A stretch of 64,000 nt of DNA from an uncultured Clostridia bacterium (GTDB taxonomy: Bacteria; Bacillota; Clostridia; Christensenellales; CAG-138): assembly GCA_947168565.1 (NCBI GenBank), contig CAMVMM010000004.1:69867-133866 (forward strand), in the 5' to 3' direction. The notes below the pieces were generated by a model. It ran no database searches, was not told the origin of the DNA, and saw only the letters and a program-made list of their open reading frames with translations. Positions within the stretch are counted from its first letter, which is position 1. Each line of letters begins with the position of its first letter. Of the stretch, positions 42,675-51,540 are shown piece after piece. The translations under genes and the position numbers were made by a program.

Positions 42675-43178
42675 TTATTTGTCCGAATTGCAGCCGCAGC
42701 CGCAGTCATCCTTCTTGCTTTCGCAGTCCTTGGGCTGGTCGCAGCACTCGTCCTTGCAGCACTTATCATCGGTGCAGCACTCGTCCTCGCAGCAGCAGTC
42801 GTCCTCGCAGCAGCACTCGTCCTCGCAGGTCTCCTGCGCGGAAGCGGGGATCTCGGAGCCGCAGATCACGCAAACGTCGGCGTTGGTGTTCACCGCGCCG
42901 CACATGGGGCAGGTGCTCTTGCGCTCAACGTAGTTGCGGGCGGTTTCGATCTCATTCTCGATGGAGCCGATGCTCTCCTTAACGGCAAGAATGCTGTTGA
43001 TGATCTTGGAATAAGCCTCGTCGGTGGGCTCGCCCTGCTCGAAGCGGGTGAAAACGAACTGCCCAAGGCGCTCGTACAGCTCGGGGATCTTGCGCTTTTC
43101 CTCGGCAAGCTTGAGTTGGAGCGAAGCGTTGTCGGTCAGTTCCTTGGTAAGGCGGGTCAGTTTGTCAAAAAATGCCAT
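42675..43178 (-). CDS. zinc-ribbon protein with Cys-rich acidic tail
   Basis: The protein has 167 residues. The N-terminal about 85 residues are helical, probably a coiled coil (LTRLTKELTDNASLQLKLAE). A zinc ribbon follows (CPMCGAVN, then CVICGSEI). The last about 50 residues hold 17 cysteines interleaved with Asp/Glu (CEDECCCEDDCCCEDECC, ending DCGCGCNSDK), giving 21 Cys in total. This tail resembles metallothionein-like metal binders but no family is recognised. Start ATG behind GGAGGT. It lies 55 bp downstream of a small membrane protein gene on the same strand and likely shares its promoter. Confidence 0.8.
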   Translation of the reverse strand: MAFFDKLTRLTKELTDNASLQLKLAEEKRKIPELYERLGQFVFTRFEQGEPTDEAYSKIINSILAVKESIGSIENEIETARNYVERKSTCPMCGAVNTNADVCVICGSEIPASAQETCEDECCCEDDCCCEDECCTDDKCCKDECCDQPKDCESKKDDCGCGCNSDK

Positions 43179-43233
43179 TTTTTTATACCTCCATAAACAG
43201 TTTAGCGTTGTGCCGCATTATTCGCGGCGGGGA

Positions 43234-43626
43234 TCATTTGCAAACGGAATCGATCAGGTTTGCAAGGTAGGGGATGTTCACACTCTTGCCGTTCAGTGCG
43301 CAAAGACCGCTGAAGAGCAGGAACAGCGTAACTGCCGCGTCGATGATCCAGTTGATAACCTTGAAGAAGCCCCAGGGAAGGATCACTCGGAAAAGCAGCC
43401 AGGATACAAGAGTCAGCACACACAGCAGCATTATGGTGAAGCAGGCTCTGCGCACGAATGAGTTGCCTTCAATAAAGAACAGCAAAGCGGCTATCACAAG
43501 CATTATGAAGCCGAGCCATCCGGTAAAGCCGCACAGAAAGCTGATCACACCGGCTGCGAAAAACAGCACTGCCGCGAACAGATTCGCGCCGAAGCCCTTG
43601 ATAAGCGTAGATTCTCCATTGTTCAT
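43234..43626 (-). CDS. small integral membrane protein, four helices
   Basis: The protein has 130 residues from the ATG at 43626 (MNNGEST), behind GGAGGTG. Four hydrophobic segments at about 12-35, 38-52, 62-82 and 95-115 alternate with short basic loops. No family is recognised. A consensus promoter lies at 43701-43729. It is the first gene of a two-gene unit with the Cys-rich zinc-ribbon protein, so a membrane partner for that protein is possible (inference). Confidence 0.75.
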   Translation of the reverse strand: MNNGESTLIKGFGANLFAAVLFFAAGVISFLCGFTGWLGFIMLVIAALLFFIEGNSFVRRACFTIMLLCVLTLVSWLLFRVILPWGFFKVINWIIDAAVTLFLLFSGLCALNGKSVNIPYLANLIDSVCK

Positions 43627-43700
43627 AAAAAACACCTCCGGAAGTAGTATTGTCACGCGTGAACGGATCGATTCGTCTGCATTCGACCGATCATGTATTG

Positions 43701-43729
43701 ATTATATTATCTTTTTCAAAATTTTTCAA
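43701..43729 (-). promoter_or_regulatory. sigma-A type promoter for the membrane protein/Cys-rich protein pair
   Basis: Minus strand TTGAAA (43729-43724), 17-bp spacer, TATAAT (43706-43701). The gap 43627-43985 also holds the promoter at 43910. Confidence 0.82.
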
Positions 43730-43909
43730 GCTCCGATTATGTCTTTTTTGTGAATAGAATATAAATCATAATGGAAAACGGTGTACTATTTGTGCATCGA
43801 GCGCCGTTTTGCACCCGTTTTCCGCCTTCCGCACCGCTTTTCGATTCTGTTCAGACTAACAGAAGCTCAATGCGATCCGCAAAAAAGCGCTGCATTTGCC
43901 CGCCGGGTG

Positions 43910-43938
43910 TTGTATTTACCTGCCAAACACGATATAAT
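43910..43938 (+). promoter_or_regulatory. sigma-A type promoter for the thioredoxin-like gene
   Basis: TTGTAT (43910-43915), 17-bp spacer, TATAAT (43933-43938), 48 bp upstream of the ATG at 43986. Confidence 0.78.
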
Positions 43939-43985
43939 GCTTGAGGGCAGGGCATGCCCCTGCATCAATTATCCTCGGAGGAACT

Positions 43986-44615
43986 ATGAAAAAGCTTCTG
44001 GCGCTCGTGTGCGCGATTCTTTTTGCATTTATACTTTATTCCGCTTCACCCGCTCCCGTTACGGGCGTTTCCGACAGGGGGCCGGCGGAGGGGATGACGA
44101 TCGAAGCCTTCAAGAGCACGGATCTGGACGGAAACGAGCTGGATTCCTCAATATTCAAAAACGCTCAGGTCACGGTAATAAACTACTGGGCCACGTGGTG
44201 TCCGCCCTGCAAGCGCGAGATGCCGGATTTTTCCCGTCTGCACGAGCATTTTGAAAAGACTCCGGAAAACGACGCGCAGATCCTCGGCGTTATCTGCGAG
44301 ATAAACGGCTGCACTCCCCAGAGCGCAAAGCAGTATCTTTCGGAAAACGGCTTCTCCTGGCGCAATATCCGCTCCTCGGCCGAGCTGGACAGAGTTTTTT
44401 ACACAAGCGATTCCATTCCGCAAACCCTCATCGTGGATCAAAGCGGCAAGGTGATAGCGCACAGGGTGGGCATGTTCGCAAGCTACGACCAGCTTCTCAA
44501 TTACGTTGAAGCGGCTTTGAGCAAGGCTCAGGAAGGAAACGGCGGGGAACCTGCCGCGGCTTCCGATTCCTCCGCCTCGGCCGCCCCAAGAGCTTCCTCC
44601 TGCGCGGGAAACTGA
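43986..44615 (+). CDS. TlpA/ResA-type thioredoxin-fold protein
   Basis: The protein has 209 residues from ATG 43986, behind GGAGGAA. An N-terminal signal or anchor (MKKLLALVCAILFAFILY) is followed by a thioredoxin fold with the active site WATWCPPCKREMP near residue 70 and the cis-Pro in SIPQTLIVD. A Ser/Ala-rich tail ends with an isolated Cys. Proteins of this type reduce or oxidise thiols outside the membrane. No partner such as CcdA is nearby. It has its own promoter and a hairpin downstream. Confidence 0.9.
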   Translation: MKKLLALVCAILFAFILYSASPAPVTGVSDRGPAEGMTIEAFKSTDLDGNELDSSIFKNAQVTVINYWATWCPPCKREMPDFSRLHEHFEKTPENDAQILGVICEINGCTPQSAKQYLSENGFSWRNIRSSAELDRVFYTSDSIPQTLIVDQSGKVIAHRVGMFASYDQLLNYVEAALSKAQEGNGGEPAAASDSSASAAPRASSCAGN

Positions 44616-44637
44616 CAACAGCATACTTATTCTCTCC

Positions 44638-44661
44638 GGCTGCGCGGCTCCCCGCGCAGCC
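44638..44661 (+). terminator. hairpin after the thioredoxin-like gene
   Basis: Perfect 10-bp GC-rich stem (GGCTGCGCGG at 44638-44647, CCGCGCAGCC at 44652-44661) with a 4-nt loop; only TT follows, so termination is probable but not certain. Confidence 0.6.
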
Positions 44662-44710
44662 TTGCCGTATCCGAAGCTGAAACTGTCACAGAAATGCCAC
44701 TGTATAAAAG

Positions 44711-44739
44711 TTGACTTTGCGCGGCGCGGGTGCTACAAT
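44711..44739 (+). promoter_or_regulatory. sigma-A type promoter for the YgjP-like/MBL/DUF3810 genes
   Basis: TTGACT (44711-44716), 17-bp spacer, TACAAT (44734-44739), 22 bp upstream of the first start codon. Confidence 0.78.
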
Positions 44740-44760
44740 ATAATAAAAGGTATATAGCCC

Positions 44761-45333
44761 ATGAAGGATTTATTCAAAAAATTCAAGATCATTCGCAGCA
44801 ATCGCCGCTCCTTCGCCGCCGAGATAGGGCGAAACGGGCTCATTGTTCGCGTGCCGCAGAGCGCGGGGGAAAAGGAGATACGGTACTTTATTGAAAAGCA
44901 CCGCGACTGGATAGAAAAGCACGCGGCGGAGTACGAGCGGCGCGTGGCGGCGAACGCCGAAAAGCAGCCCGTGCTCACGCGGGAGGAGATAGCGGCGCTG
45001 GCAAAAAAGGCGCTTGAGGTGATTCCGGAGCGGGTGCGCTTCTTCGCTCCCAAGGTGGGCGTTTCCTACGGCAGGATCACCATCCGCTCACAGCGCTCCA
45101 AATGGGGAAGCTGCTCCTCCAAGGGCAACCTGAATTTCAACTGCCTTCTGATGCTTATGCCGCCGGAGGTGGTGGACAGCGTGGTGGTGCATGAGCTTTG
45201 CCACCGCAAGGAGATGAACCACTCGCCGCGCTTCTATGCCGAGGTGCGCAGGGTGATGCCGGATTACGATACGCATAACGCATGGCTGAGGCAGCACGGC
45301 GCCGAGATAATGCGCAGGCTGACGGGGGAATAG
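44761..45333 (+). CDS. YgjP-like (DUF45, SprT-related) metallopeptidase domain protein
   Basis: The protein has 190 residues. The family signature is complete: RSQRSKWGSCSSKGNLNFN, then PPEVVDSVVVHELCHRKEMN with the HELCH zinc motif, and a third ligand region NHSPRFYAEVRRVMPDY. Family members are predicted zinc-dependent hydrolases, soluble and of unknown substrate. It starts a unit with a ComEC-like MBL hydrolase (28 bp downstream) and a DUF3810 protein, three presumptive metallohydrolases in a row. Confidence 0.9.
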   Translation: MKDLFKKFKIIRSNRRSFAAEIGRNGLIVRVPQSAGEKEIRYFIEKHRDWIEKHAAEYERRVAANAEKQPVLTREEIAALAKKALEVIPERVRFFAPKVGVSYGRITIRSQRSKWGSCSSKGNLNFNCLLMLMPPEVVDSVVVHELCHRKEMNHSPRFYAEVRRVMPDYDTHNAWLRQHGAEIMRRLTGE

Positions 45334-45361
45334 CCCGTGCCGATGCCCGATCGAATAAAAT

Positions 45362-46312
45362 ATGAGTGAAAAACTTGCAAAAACCCTGATGATCCTGCTT
45401 GCCGTATTCGTTGCCGCGGCGCTCATTTTCGTTGGGTATAAAACCGGTATTATCGGCTTTGGCTGTGCGCCCGCCCCTCAGGAGCAGGCGGACGAGGGCA
45501 TGATCGTTCCCAAAGCGCCCCAAGCGGGGCTGCTTTCGGCATATTTTATAGACGTCGGGCAGGGCGATTCCATGCTTTTCGTGTCCCCAAGCGGCAAAAC
45601 GATGCTGATAGACGCGGGCGAGGTCGTGTATTCAAGGCGGGTCGAAAAATTTCTGAGGCAGGCGGGCGTTGACCGCATAGATCTTTTGATCGGCACCCAT
45701 GCACACAGCGACCATATCGGCGCAATGCCCTATCTGATAGAGCGCTTTCCGGTCGGCGCGTACGTCACCACCGCGCGAAACGTGGAAAGCATTTCCTCCG
45801 ACATGGTTTCGGAGGCGCTGAAGGAAAAGCGCGTTAGTATAGCTCAGGTCTGGTGCGGCGATAATATCGAGTGGGACGATGCCTGCCGCATCACCGTGCT
45901 TTCGCCCGTGCTGGGCTGCGAATACTCCGAGCTTGACGCAAACGACGGGTGCCTTATCCTGCGCGTTGAATACGGCGAAACCGCCTTCATGCTCACAGCC
46001 GACGCCACGGTACACGCGGAGCAGCTCGCCATGTTTCACAACGAAAAGGCGCTGTTTAAGGCGGATTTGCTGAAGGTGGCGCATCACGGCTCCACCTCAA
46101 GCTCATCGCTCGGCTTTGTGGAAACCGTGGGCGCGAAAACGGCGGTTATCTCCGTTGGGGCGGACAACCTGTACGGTCATCCCGATGCGGATATACTGCG
46201 GCTGCTCTCCGGCACGGGTGCGGAGATTTATAGAACGGACGAGCGCGGCAGCATCGCCGTTTTCTCAAACGGCAGCGGGCTTGAGTTCGCGTTTCAAAAG
46301 CCGCAAAAATGA
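45362..46312 (+). CDS. ComEC/Rec2-like MBL-fold hydrolase, membrane-anchored
   Basis: The protein has 316 residues. One N-terminal membrane segment (about 8-28) is followed by a metallo-beta-lactamase fold: IDVGQGDSMLF, metal ligands THAHSDHIGA, DANDGCLILRVEYGE, LTADATVHAE and KVAHHGSTSS. This matches the stand-alone ComEC-like C-terminal domain family found widely in clostridia, often predicted to act on extracellular DNA or nucleotides; the substrate is unproven. It has a weak ribosome-binding site and probably depends on coupling to the upstream gene. Confidence 0.9.
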   Translation: MSEKLAKTLMILLAVFVAAALIFVGYKTGIIGFGCAPAPQEQADEGMIVPKAPQAGLLSAYFIDVGQGDSMLFVSPSGKTMLIDAGEVVYSRRVEKFLRQAGVDRIDLLIGTHAHSDHIGAMPYLIERFPVGAYVTTARNVESISSDMVSEALKEKRVSIAQVWCGDNIEWDDACRITVLSPVLGCEYSELDANDGCLILRVEYGETAFMLTADATVHAEQLAMFHNEKALFKADLLKVAHHGSTSSSSLGFVETVGAKTAVISVGADNLYGHPDADILRLLSGTGAEIYRTDERGSIAVFSNGSGLEFAFQKPQK

Positions 46313-46386
46313 TAATAATACCCTTGTTACCGATAATGCCGGCGCAAGGCCTCCGCCAATAAGACCGGCATACCACGGAGGACACG

Positions 46387-47604
46387 ATGGAATACAGGAA
46401 AAATGATTTGGAAAACGGAAACCGCACCCGCGCGCGCGGCTCCGGCGCGAATCGGGAGAATACGCGCTCAAAGTATTCATGGGGAGGAATGCTCAGAAGG
46501 CTTCCGCTGCTGCTTTTAATACCGCTTGCTCTGCTTTTGCCGCGCCTTGCGCAGCGCTCGCCCGAATTTATCGAAAAATACTATGCGCGCGGCATCTATC
46601 CGCTCATCTCAAGGGTGCTGGGCTTTTTCAGCTCGCTCGTGCCGTTTTCGCTCTCCGAGATCGTGCTTATCTGCGTGGGCGGCGCGCTGATCCTTATTTT
46701 TGTGATAAGGCTTTTAAAAATACCCTTCGGCAAGCTGCGCTCAAGGCGTGAAAACCGAATGCGCTTTTTCAGCTTCGTGCTTTCGCTTGCGATCTTCGCC
46801 GGAGCGATGCTGAATCTGTTTTACGTCCTCTGGGGCTTCAATCATTACAGGCAGCCGCTCTCAACGCTCATGGAGCTGAACGTGCATCCCCGCCCGGTGG
46901 ATGAGCTTGCACTTCTTACGGAGCATCTTGCATCCGAGGCTGCCGAGCTTCGCAAGGAGGTTTCGGAGGATGAAAGCGGCGTTTTCACCGCAGGCACGAG
47001 GAGCGTTTCGCTTCGCGCGGTTTCGGAGGCCTTTCGCAGGCTCGGCAGGGATAACGCGCTGTTTTCAAACAAATGCTACTTTGCAAAAACGCCCTATTTT
47101 GCGGAGGTGCTCTCCAAGCTGGATATAGCGGGCATCTATATACCGTATCTTGCGGAGCCGAACGTGAACGCCGAGCAGCCCGACCTGTACCTTTTGAGCG
47201 GAGCGGCGCACGAGATAGGGCATTATTACGGCTTTGCGGCGGAGGAGGAGGCAAATTTTATAGCCTACTACGCCTCGCTCTGGTCGGAGGATGCGGCGTT
47301 TCGGTACTCCGCTGCGATGGCGGCGCTCTCGTCCTGCAGCAATAAGCTGAATTCAAACGACAGCGAAAAGTATGCCGATATCTGGAACCGCTGCTTTACG
47401 GAGGGCATGAAGCGCGATCTTGAGAATTACCGCGAATACTATAAAAAATACGAAAACCATCCCGCCGCGCAGGTGAATAATTCCATAAACGACGCGTATC
47501 TTCAGTACCACGGGCATGACGACGGGCTGAGGAGCTACGGCAGGGACGTGGACCTGCTGCTGGCGCTGTACGCGCAGGGCGGCATGGGGAACGGCGGCCG
47601 CTGA
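46387..47604 (+). CDS. DUF3810 family membrane protein with HEIGH motif
   Basis: The protein has 405 residues. A basic N terminus precedes three membrane segments (about 35-52, 77-105 and 125-145). The large domain has AAHEIGHYYGFAAEEEANFI: HExxH followed by a Glu 7-8 residues later, as in zinc metallopeptidases. This resembles DUF3810 proteins, whose role is unknown. The active site is probably outside the cell. It follows the MBL gene by 74 bp with GGAGG before the ATG. Confidence 0.85.
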   Translation: MEYRKNDLENGNRTRARGSGANRENTRSKYSWGGMLRRLPLLLLIPLALLLPRLAQRSPEFIEKYYARGIYPLISRVLGFFSSLVPFSLSEIVLICVGGALILIFVIRLLKIPFGKLRSRRENRMRFFSFVLSLAIFAGAMLNLFYVLWGFNHYRQPLSTLMELNVHPRPVDELALLTEHLASEAAELRKEVSEDESGVFTAGTRSVSLRAVSEAFRRLGRDNALFSNKCYFAKTPYFAEVLSKLDIAGIYIPYLAEPNVNAEQPDLYLLSGAAHEIGHYYGFAAEEEANFIAYYASLWSEDAAFRYSAAMAALSSCSNKLNSNDSEKYADIWNRCFTEGMKRDLENYREYYKKYENHPAAQVNNSINDAYLQYHGHDDGLRSYGRDVDLLLALYAQGGMGNGGR

Positions 47605-47806
47605 ACCGTCATTGCAGCGATAATACTATCGTACATCTAAAACATTGAGAGCGGGCGAGCAGATTTTTCGTTGTATCAATGAGGAGAATCGCAGCTTGGC
47701 TCGGAGCGCCAATCAAGATTCGACGAAGCAGATACGGCGGAAAAGATGCCGTCCGAATCAAGGTTTTAGACGTAGGATAGTATAAATCATCAAGGAGATG
47801 AAGAAT

Positions 47807-48298
47807 ATGAAAACGGCAGTAGTGTATTTTTCTTTGAACGGAAACACGGCGCTTGCCGCGGAAAAAATTGCAAAAAAGCTCGGCGCGGAGCTTATCCGCA
47901 TCGAGCCCGAAAAGGCATACCCCGAAAAGGGGCTTATGAAGTTTTTCCACGGCGGAAGGAGCGCGCTCAAAAATGAAACCCCCAAGCTCAAGCCCTATTC
48001 CTTCGATGCGGAAAAGTATGAGCGCATCGTTTTCGGCACGCCCGTATGGGCGGGCAATATAGCGCCTCCGCTGCGCAGCTTCATAGAGGAAAACAAGCGC
48101 GCGCTCGCCGGCAAACGGTTTGCGGCGTTCGTATGTCTTTCCGGCTCCGGCGCTCAAAAGGCTGTTGATAAGCTCAAAGCCGCGCTCGGCATCGAGAGCC
48201 TTGAGGCGAAGCTGGCGCTCATAGACCCCAAAACCAAGCCGAGCGAGGCGAGCGAAAGGCAGATAGCCAATTTCTGCGACGCGCTTATCGGCTGCTGA
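47807..48298 (+). CDS. flavodoxin family protein
   Basis: The protein has 163 residues from ATG 47807; an ATG at 47798 directly touches the AAGGAG and is not preferred. The FMN phosphate loop is VVYFSLNGNTALAAEKIA and a second flavin loop is seen at FGTPVWAGNIAPPLRSF. It lacks the length of classical electron-transfer flavodoxins with inserted loops and resembles the flavodoxin/NADPH-quinone reductase-like group of clostridia. Transcribed alone, with the shared terminator at 48370-48402. Confidence 0.9.
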   Translation: MKTAVVYFSLNGNTALAAEKIAKKLGAELIRIEPEKAYPEKGLMKFFHGGRSALKNETPKLKPYSFDAEKYERIVFGTPVWAGNIAPPLRSFIEENKRALAGKRFAAFVCLSGSGAQKAVDKLKAALGIESLEAKLALIDPKTKPSEASERQIANFCDALIGC

Positions 48299-48369
48299 AG
48301 CAATAAGCTTTTGGGGGAGTATTCTTAAACAAACCCACAATAAATAATACAGATTCCGAATCAATATCA

Positions 48370-48402
48370 AAAGTGAGCCGACCGATCGGGCCGGCTCACT
48401 TT
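48370..48402. terminator. bidirectional terminator
   Basis: Perfect 11-bp stem AAAGTGAGCCG (48370-48380) / CGGCTCACTTT (48392-48402), between the convergent flavodoxin and ilvE genes. Confidence 0.8.
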
Positions 48403-48443
48403 GCTTAAAGCATATTCAAGCTGAAGCAATACTCAATATTGAA

Positions 48444-49532
48444 TTACTTCTTGTCTATATCCGTCACCCAGCCGTGGGTATCGGGTATGCGGCCCCACTG
48501 CAGGCCGGTGAGGGTGTTGTAAAGCTTCATGGTCAGCTCGCCGATGCCGTTGTTCACGGATTTATCGCCGATGTAGATATGCTTGTCGCGGTATGCAAGC
48601 TCGCCAACGGGGGAAACGACGGCGGCGGTGCCGGTGCCGAACGCCTCCTGGAGCCTGCCGCTCTCGCCCGCTTCAAACAGCTCGTCAACCGAGAGGGGAC
48701 GCTCCTCGACCTCAACGCCCATCTCGCGGGCAAGGGTCATTACGCTGCGGCGGGTGATGCCGGGCAGAATGGTGTCCTCAAGGGGAGCGGTCACAAGCTT
48801 GCCGTCGATGAGGAACATCATGTTCATTGCGCCGACCTCCTGCACGTACTTCATGTGCTCGCCGTCGAGCCAAAGCACCTGGCTGTAGCCCTCCTTTTCG
48901 GCTTCCGCGCCCGCAAGGATGGAGCAGGCGTAGTTGCCGCCGGTCTTTGCAAAGCCGGTGCCGCCGCGAACCGCGCGAACGTATTTATCTTCAACGCGGA
49001 TGCGGATGGGGGCAAGGCCCGCCTTGTAGTAAGCGCCGGAGGGCGCGCAGATGATGTAGTAAATGTAGCTCTTCGCGGCGTGAACGCCCAGCGCCTCGTC
49101 GTTTGCGATCATGGTCGGGCGCAGATAGAGGCTGGTGCCGGGGGAGTGGGGAACCCAGTCGCGCTCCACGTCCACAAGCTGACGCATCGCCTCGTAGTTG
49201 AAATCAACGTCCACGCGCGGCATGCAGAGGCGGTCGGCGGAATCGTTCAGGCGCTGCGCGTTGTCCTTCGCGCGGAACATGAGGATGCGGTCGTCAGCGG
49301 TGCGGTATGCCTTAAGACCCTCGAAGATCTCCTGCGCGTAGTGGAACACGGAGGAAGCGGGGTCCATGGAGAACCTCTGATAGGGCACGATGCGGGCATC
49401 ATGCCATTCGCCGTTGTCATAGTTCATGATGAACATGTGGTCGGTGAAGCGCTTGCCGAAACCGAGGGAGCCTTCCTCCTCAACGGTGGGCTTTCTCTTG
49501 AGCTCGGTTGCTTTGGTGATCTTGATATCCAT
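48444..49532 (-). CDS. ilvE: branched-chain amino acid aminotransferase
   Basis: IlvE transfers the amino group between branched-chain amino acids and 2-oxoglutarate using PLP (fold type IV). The protein has 362 residues, the length of the longer BCAT subgroup. Motifs: QEIFEGLKAYR, LYLRPTMIAND, PLP Lys in GFAKTGGNYACS, VQEVGAMNMMF, and the phosphate-binding GITRRSVM and FGTGTAAVVSPVG. Start ATG behind GGAGG. It lies last in a minus-strand run with yigZ, tyrS and another aminotransferase, but 122 bp downstream of yigZ, so it may have its own promoter; none was clear. Confidence 0.96.
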   Translation of the reverse strand: MDIKITKATELKRKPTVEEEGSLGFGKRFTDHMFIMNYDNGEWHDARIVPYQRFSMDPASSVFHYAQEIFEGLKAYRTADDRILMFRAKDNAQRLNDSADRLCMPRVDVDFNYEAMRQLVDVERDWVPHSPGTSLYLRPTMIANDEALGVHAAKSYIYYIICAPSGAYYKAGLAPIRIRVEDKYVRAVRGGTGFAKTGGNYACSILAGAEAEKEGYSQVLWLDGEHMKYVQEVGAMNMMFLIDGKLVTAPLEDTILPGITRRSVMTLAREMGVEVEERPLSVDELFEAGESGRLQEAFGTGTAAVVSPVGELAYRDKHIYIGDKSVNNGIGELTMKLYNTLTGLQWGRIPDTHGWVTDIDKK

Positions 49533-49654
49533 TTTTCAGCCTCCAATAAATTTGTTTTTGCTGTGACGGTTTATTTCTTGCACGGCGCCTGCCGCGCGGG
49601 AAAACGGTTTGATAAGCTTCGGCGGTGAAGCGGCTGCAAAGCGGAAACAGGGGC

Positions 49655-50284
49655 TCAGCCGTTCTTCACGGGAAGGTATTCCTCCCCGCAGACCTTCGGC
49701 GTGCTCCGCCCGTCCGTGCGCTCGATTATATCCGCAATAAAGCCCTCGGCCCTCTCCTTTTCCACAAGGCAGCGAAAAAGGATGCTGTCCGTAAACTCGG
49801 TTGCCTTCACGGTGGAATTTGAGCGCACAAAGCCCTCTATCGCGCCGTAGCGCGTGTAGTCCACGGTGAACTCTATCTCGCTGCACGGGGTCATTACAAG
49901 GCCGCCGGAAGCGTTCAGCGCGTCCGAAGCGGATTTGGAATAGGCGCGAACGAGTCCGCCGCTGCCAAGCAGTATGCCGCCGAAATAGCGGGTCACGACT
50001 ATAAGCGCGTTTTCGGTGCTGCTTCTAATAAGCGTGTCCATAATGGGCATACCCGCCGTGCCGCCCGGCTCGCCGTCGTCCGAAAAGCGGCGCGTGCCGT
50101 TCAAAAGGGTGTAGGCATAGCAGTTATGCGTTGCATCGTAATGCCTTTTGCGAACCTCCTCAAGAAAGGCAAGCGCCTCCTCCTCCGAGGAAACGGGGAA
50201 GCATCTTCCGATGAACCTTGAGCGGTTCACGATATATTCCGTTTCGCTTGCCTTTTCAGGCGTTTTATAGGGCTTGAGCGGCAT
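49655..50284 (-). CDS. YigZ/IMPACT family protein
   Basis: The protein has 209 residues. The UPF0029 N-terminal domain shows SRFIGRCFPV, the family signature HNCYAYTLLNG, SDDGEPGGTAGMP and VVTRYFGGILLGSGGLVRAY. A ferredoxin-like C-terminal domain (DUF1949) follows from about residue 140. Family members relate to the eukaryotic translation regulator IMPACT and bind nucleic acid or ribosome-associated factors; the bacterial role is unclear. It follows tyrS by 32 bp. Confidence 0.95.
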   Translation of the reverse strand: MPLKPYKTPEKASETEYIVNRSRFIGRCFPVSSEEEALAFLEEVRKRHYDATHNCYAYTLLNGTRRFSDDGEPGGTAGMPIMDTLIRSSTENALIVVTRYFGGILLGSGGLVRAYSKSASDALNASGGLVMTPCSEIEFTVDYTRYGAIEGFVRSNSTVKATEFTDSILFRCLVEKERAEGFIADIIERTDGRSTPKVCGEEYLPVKNG

Positions 50285-50316
50285 TGCTTTGGCTCCGTTT
50301 ATTCTGTGAACAATGC

Positions 50317-51540
50317 TTATTTAATAAGGCGGACGAAGGTTTTTTTGCCCTTTTTAAGGATTATGCCCTCGTCAAGCAGCGCGCGGTCCAGCACCGCCTG
50401 CGTGTCGGTCACCTTTTCGTCGTTCACACTGATGCCGCCCTCCCTGATGGAGCGGATCGCGGCGGAATTGGATTTTTCTATCCCCGCGTGAACGAGCAGG
50501 CGCACAAGGCTCATGCCGGTCGCCTCCGCGTCCTCATCCGAAACGGCAACGGTGGGCATGTGCGATATGTCCCCCTTGCCGGAAAAAAGCGCCAGCGCGG
50601 CTTCCTGCGCCCTTTGCGCCTTTTCCTCGCCGTGCACCTGGCTTGTGACGGTGTAGGCAAGCACGCGCTTTGCCTCGTTTATATCGGCTCCCTCGGCGCA
50701 GAGCGCGTTTATCTCGCTCATGGGCAAGAAGGTGAGCAGGCTCAGGCAGGTTTTAACGTCCGCATCGTCGATATTGCGGAAATACTGGTAAAAATCGAAT
50801 ACGCTCGTGCGCTCCTCGCTCAGCCACACCGCGCCCTTTTCGGTTTTGCCCATCTTCTTGCCGTCCGCCGTGGTGAGTAGGCGGGTGGTGAGGGCGTAGG
50901 CGCGCTTTCTTTCCTTGCGCCTTATAAGATCGGCGCCGCCGAGGATATTGCTCCACTGGTCGTCGCCGCCCATCTGAAGCTCGCAGCCGTATCTGCGGTT
51001 GAGGCAGAGGAAGTCGTAGCTCTGCATCAGCATATAGCTGAACTCAAAAAAGGTGAGCCCGCGCTCATAGCGCTGCTTGTAGCACTCCGCTCTGAGCATC
51101 TCGTTTACCGAAAAATGCACCGCGATCTCGCGCATGAAGTCCATAAAGTTGAGGTTGCGCAGCCAATCCGCGTTGTTCACAAGGAGTGCGGCGTTCTCGC
51201 CCTCAAAGTCGATAAGGCGGGACATCTGCTTTTTGATGCACTCAACGTTGTGGTCAAGCTCCTCCACGGAGAGCAGCTTGCGCAGCTCCGTTTTGCCGGA
51301 AGGGTCGGCTATCATGGCCGTGCCGCCGCCAAGCAGCACGATCGGCCTGTGCCCGCAGCGCTGCATGTGCGCCATAACGCACATTGCAACGTAGTGCCCC
51401 ACGGTAAGGCTCTCCGCGGTGGGATCGAAGCCGATGTAAAAGGTCAGCTTCTCTTTTCCGAGCAGCTCTCGCAGCTCCTCGGGATGGGAGCACTGCTTTA
51501 AGTAGCCGCGCTCGTTTAAAAGGTCGTAGGCGTTTATCAT
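50317..51540 (-). CDS. tyrS: tyrosyl-tRNA synthetase
   Basis: The protein has 407 residues. It is a class I synthetase: a HIGH-like motif in GFDPTAESLTVGHYVAM, tyrosine pocket GGDDQWSNI, KMSKS-like KKMGKTEKG, and a C-terminal S4 RNA-binding domain (IRSIREGGISVNDEKVTD). No T-box leader was recognised upstream; the gene lies 42 bp after the aminotransferase gene and is probably expressed from that gene's promoter at 52810. Confidence 0.97.
   Translation of the reverse strand: MINAYDLLNERGYLKQCSHPEELRELLGKEKLTFYIGFDPTAESLTVGHYVAMCVMAHMQRCGHRPIVLLGGGTAMIADPSGKTELRKLLSVEELDHNVECIKKQMSRLIDFEGENAALLVNNADWLRNLNFMDFMREIAVHFSVNEMLRAECYKQRYERGLTFFEFSYMLMQSYDFLCLNRRYGCELQMGGDDQWSNILGGADLIRRKERKRAYALTTRLLTTADGKKMGKTEKGAVWLSEERTSVFDFYQYFRNIDDADVKTCLSLLTFLPMSEINALCAEGADINEAKRVLAYTVTSQVHGEEKAQRAQEAALALFSGKGDISHMPTVAVSDEDAEATGMSLVRLLVHAGIEKSNSAAIRSIREGGISVNDEKVTDTQAVLDRALLDEGIILKKGKKTFVRLIK

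Noticed and set aside
47609-48370. Minus-strand open frame of 253 codons opposite the flavodoxin gene
   Set aside because: The plus-strand flavodoxin has a clear fold and ribosome-binding site; the minus frame has neither.
48474-49628. Plus-strand open frame of about 380 codons opposite ilvE
   Set aside because: Mirror frame of a clear aminotransferase gene, His/Ala/Val-rich composition and no family motif.
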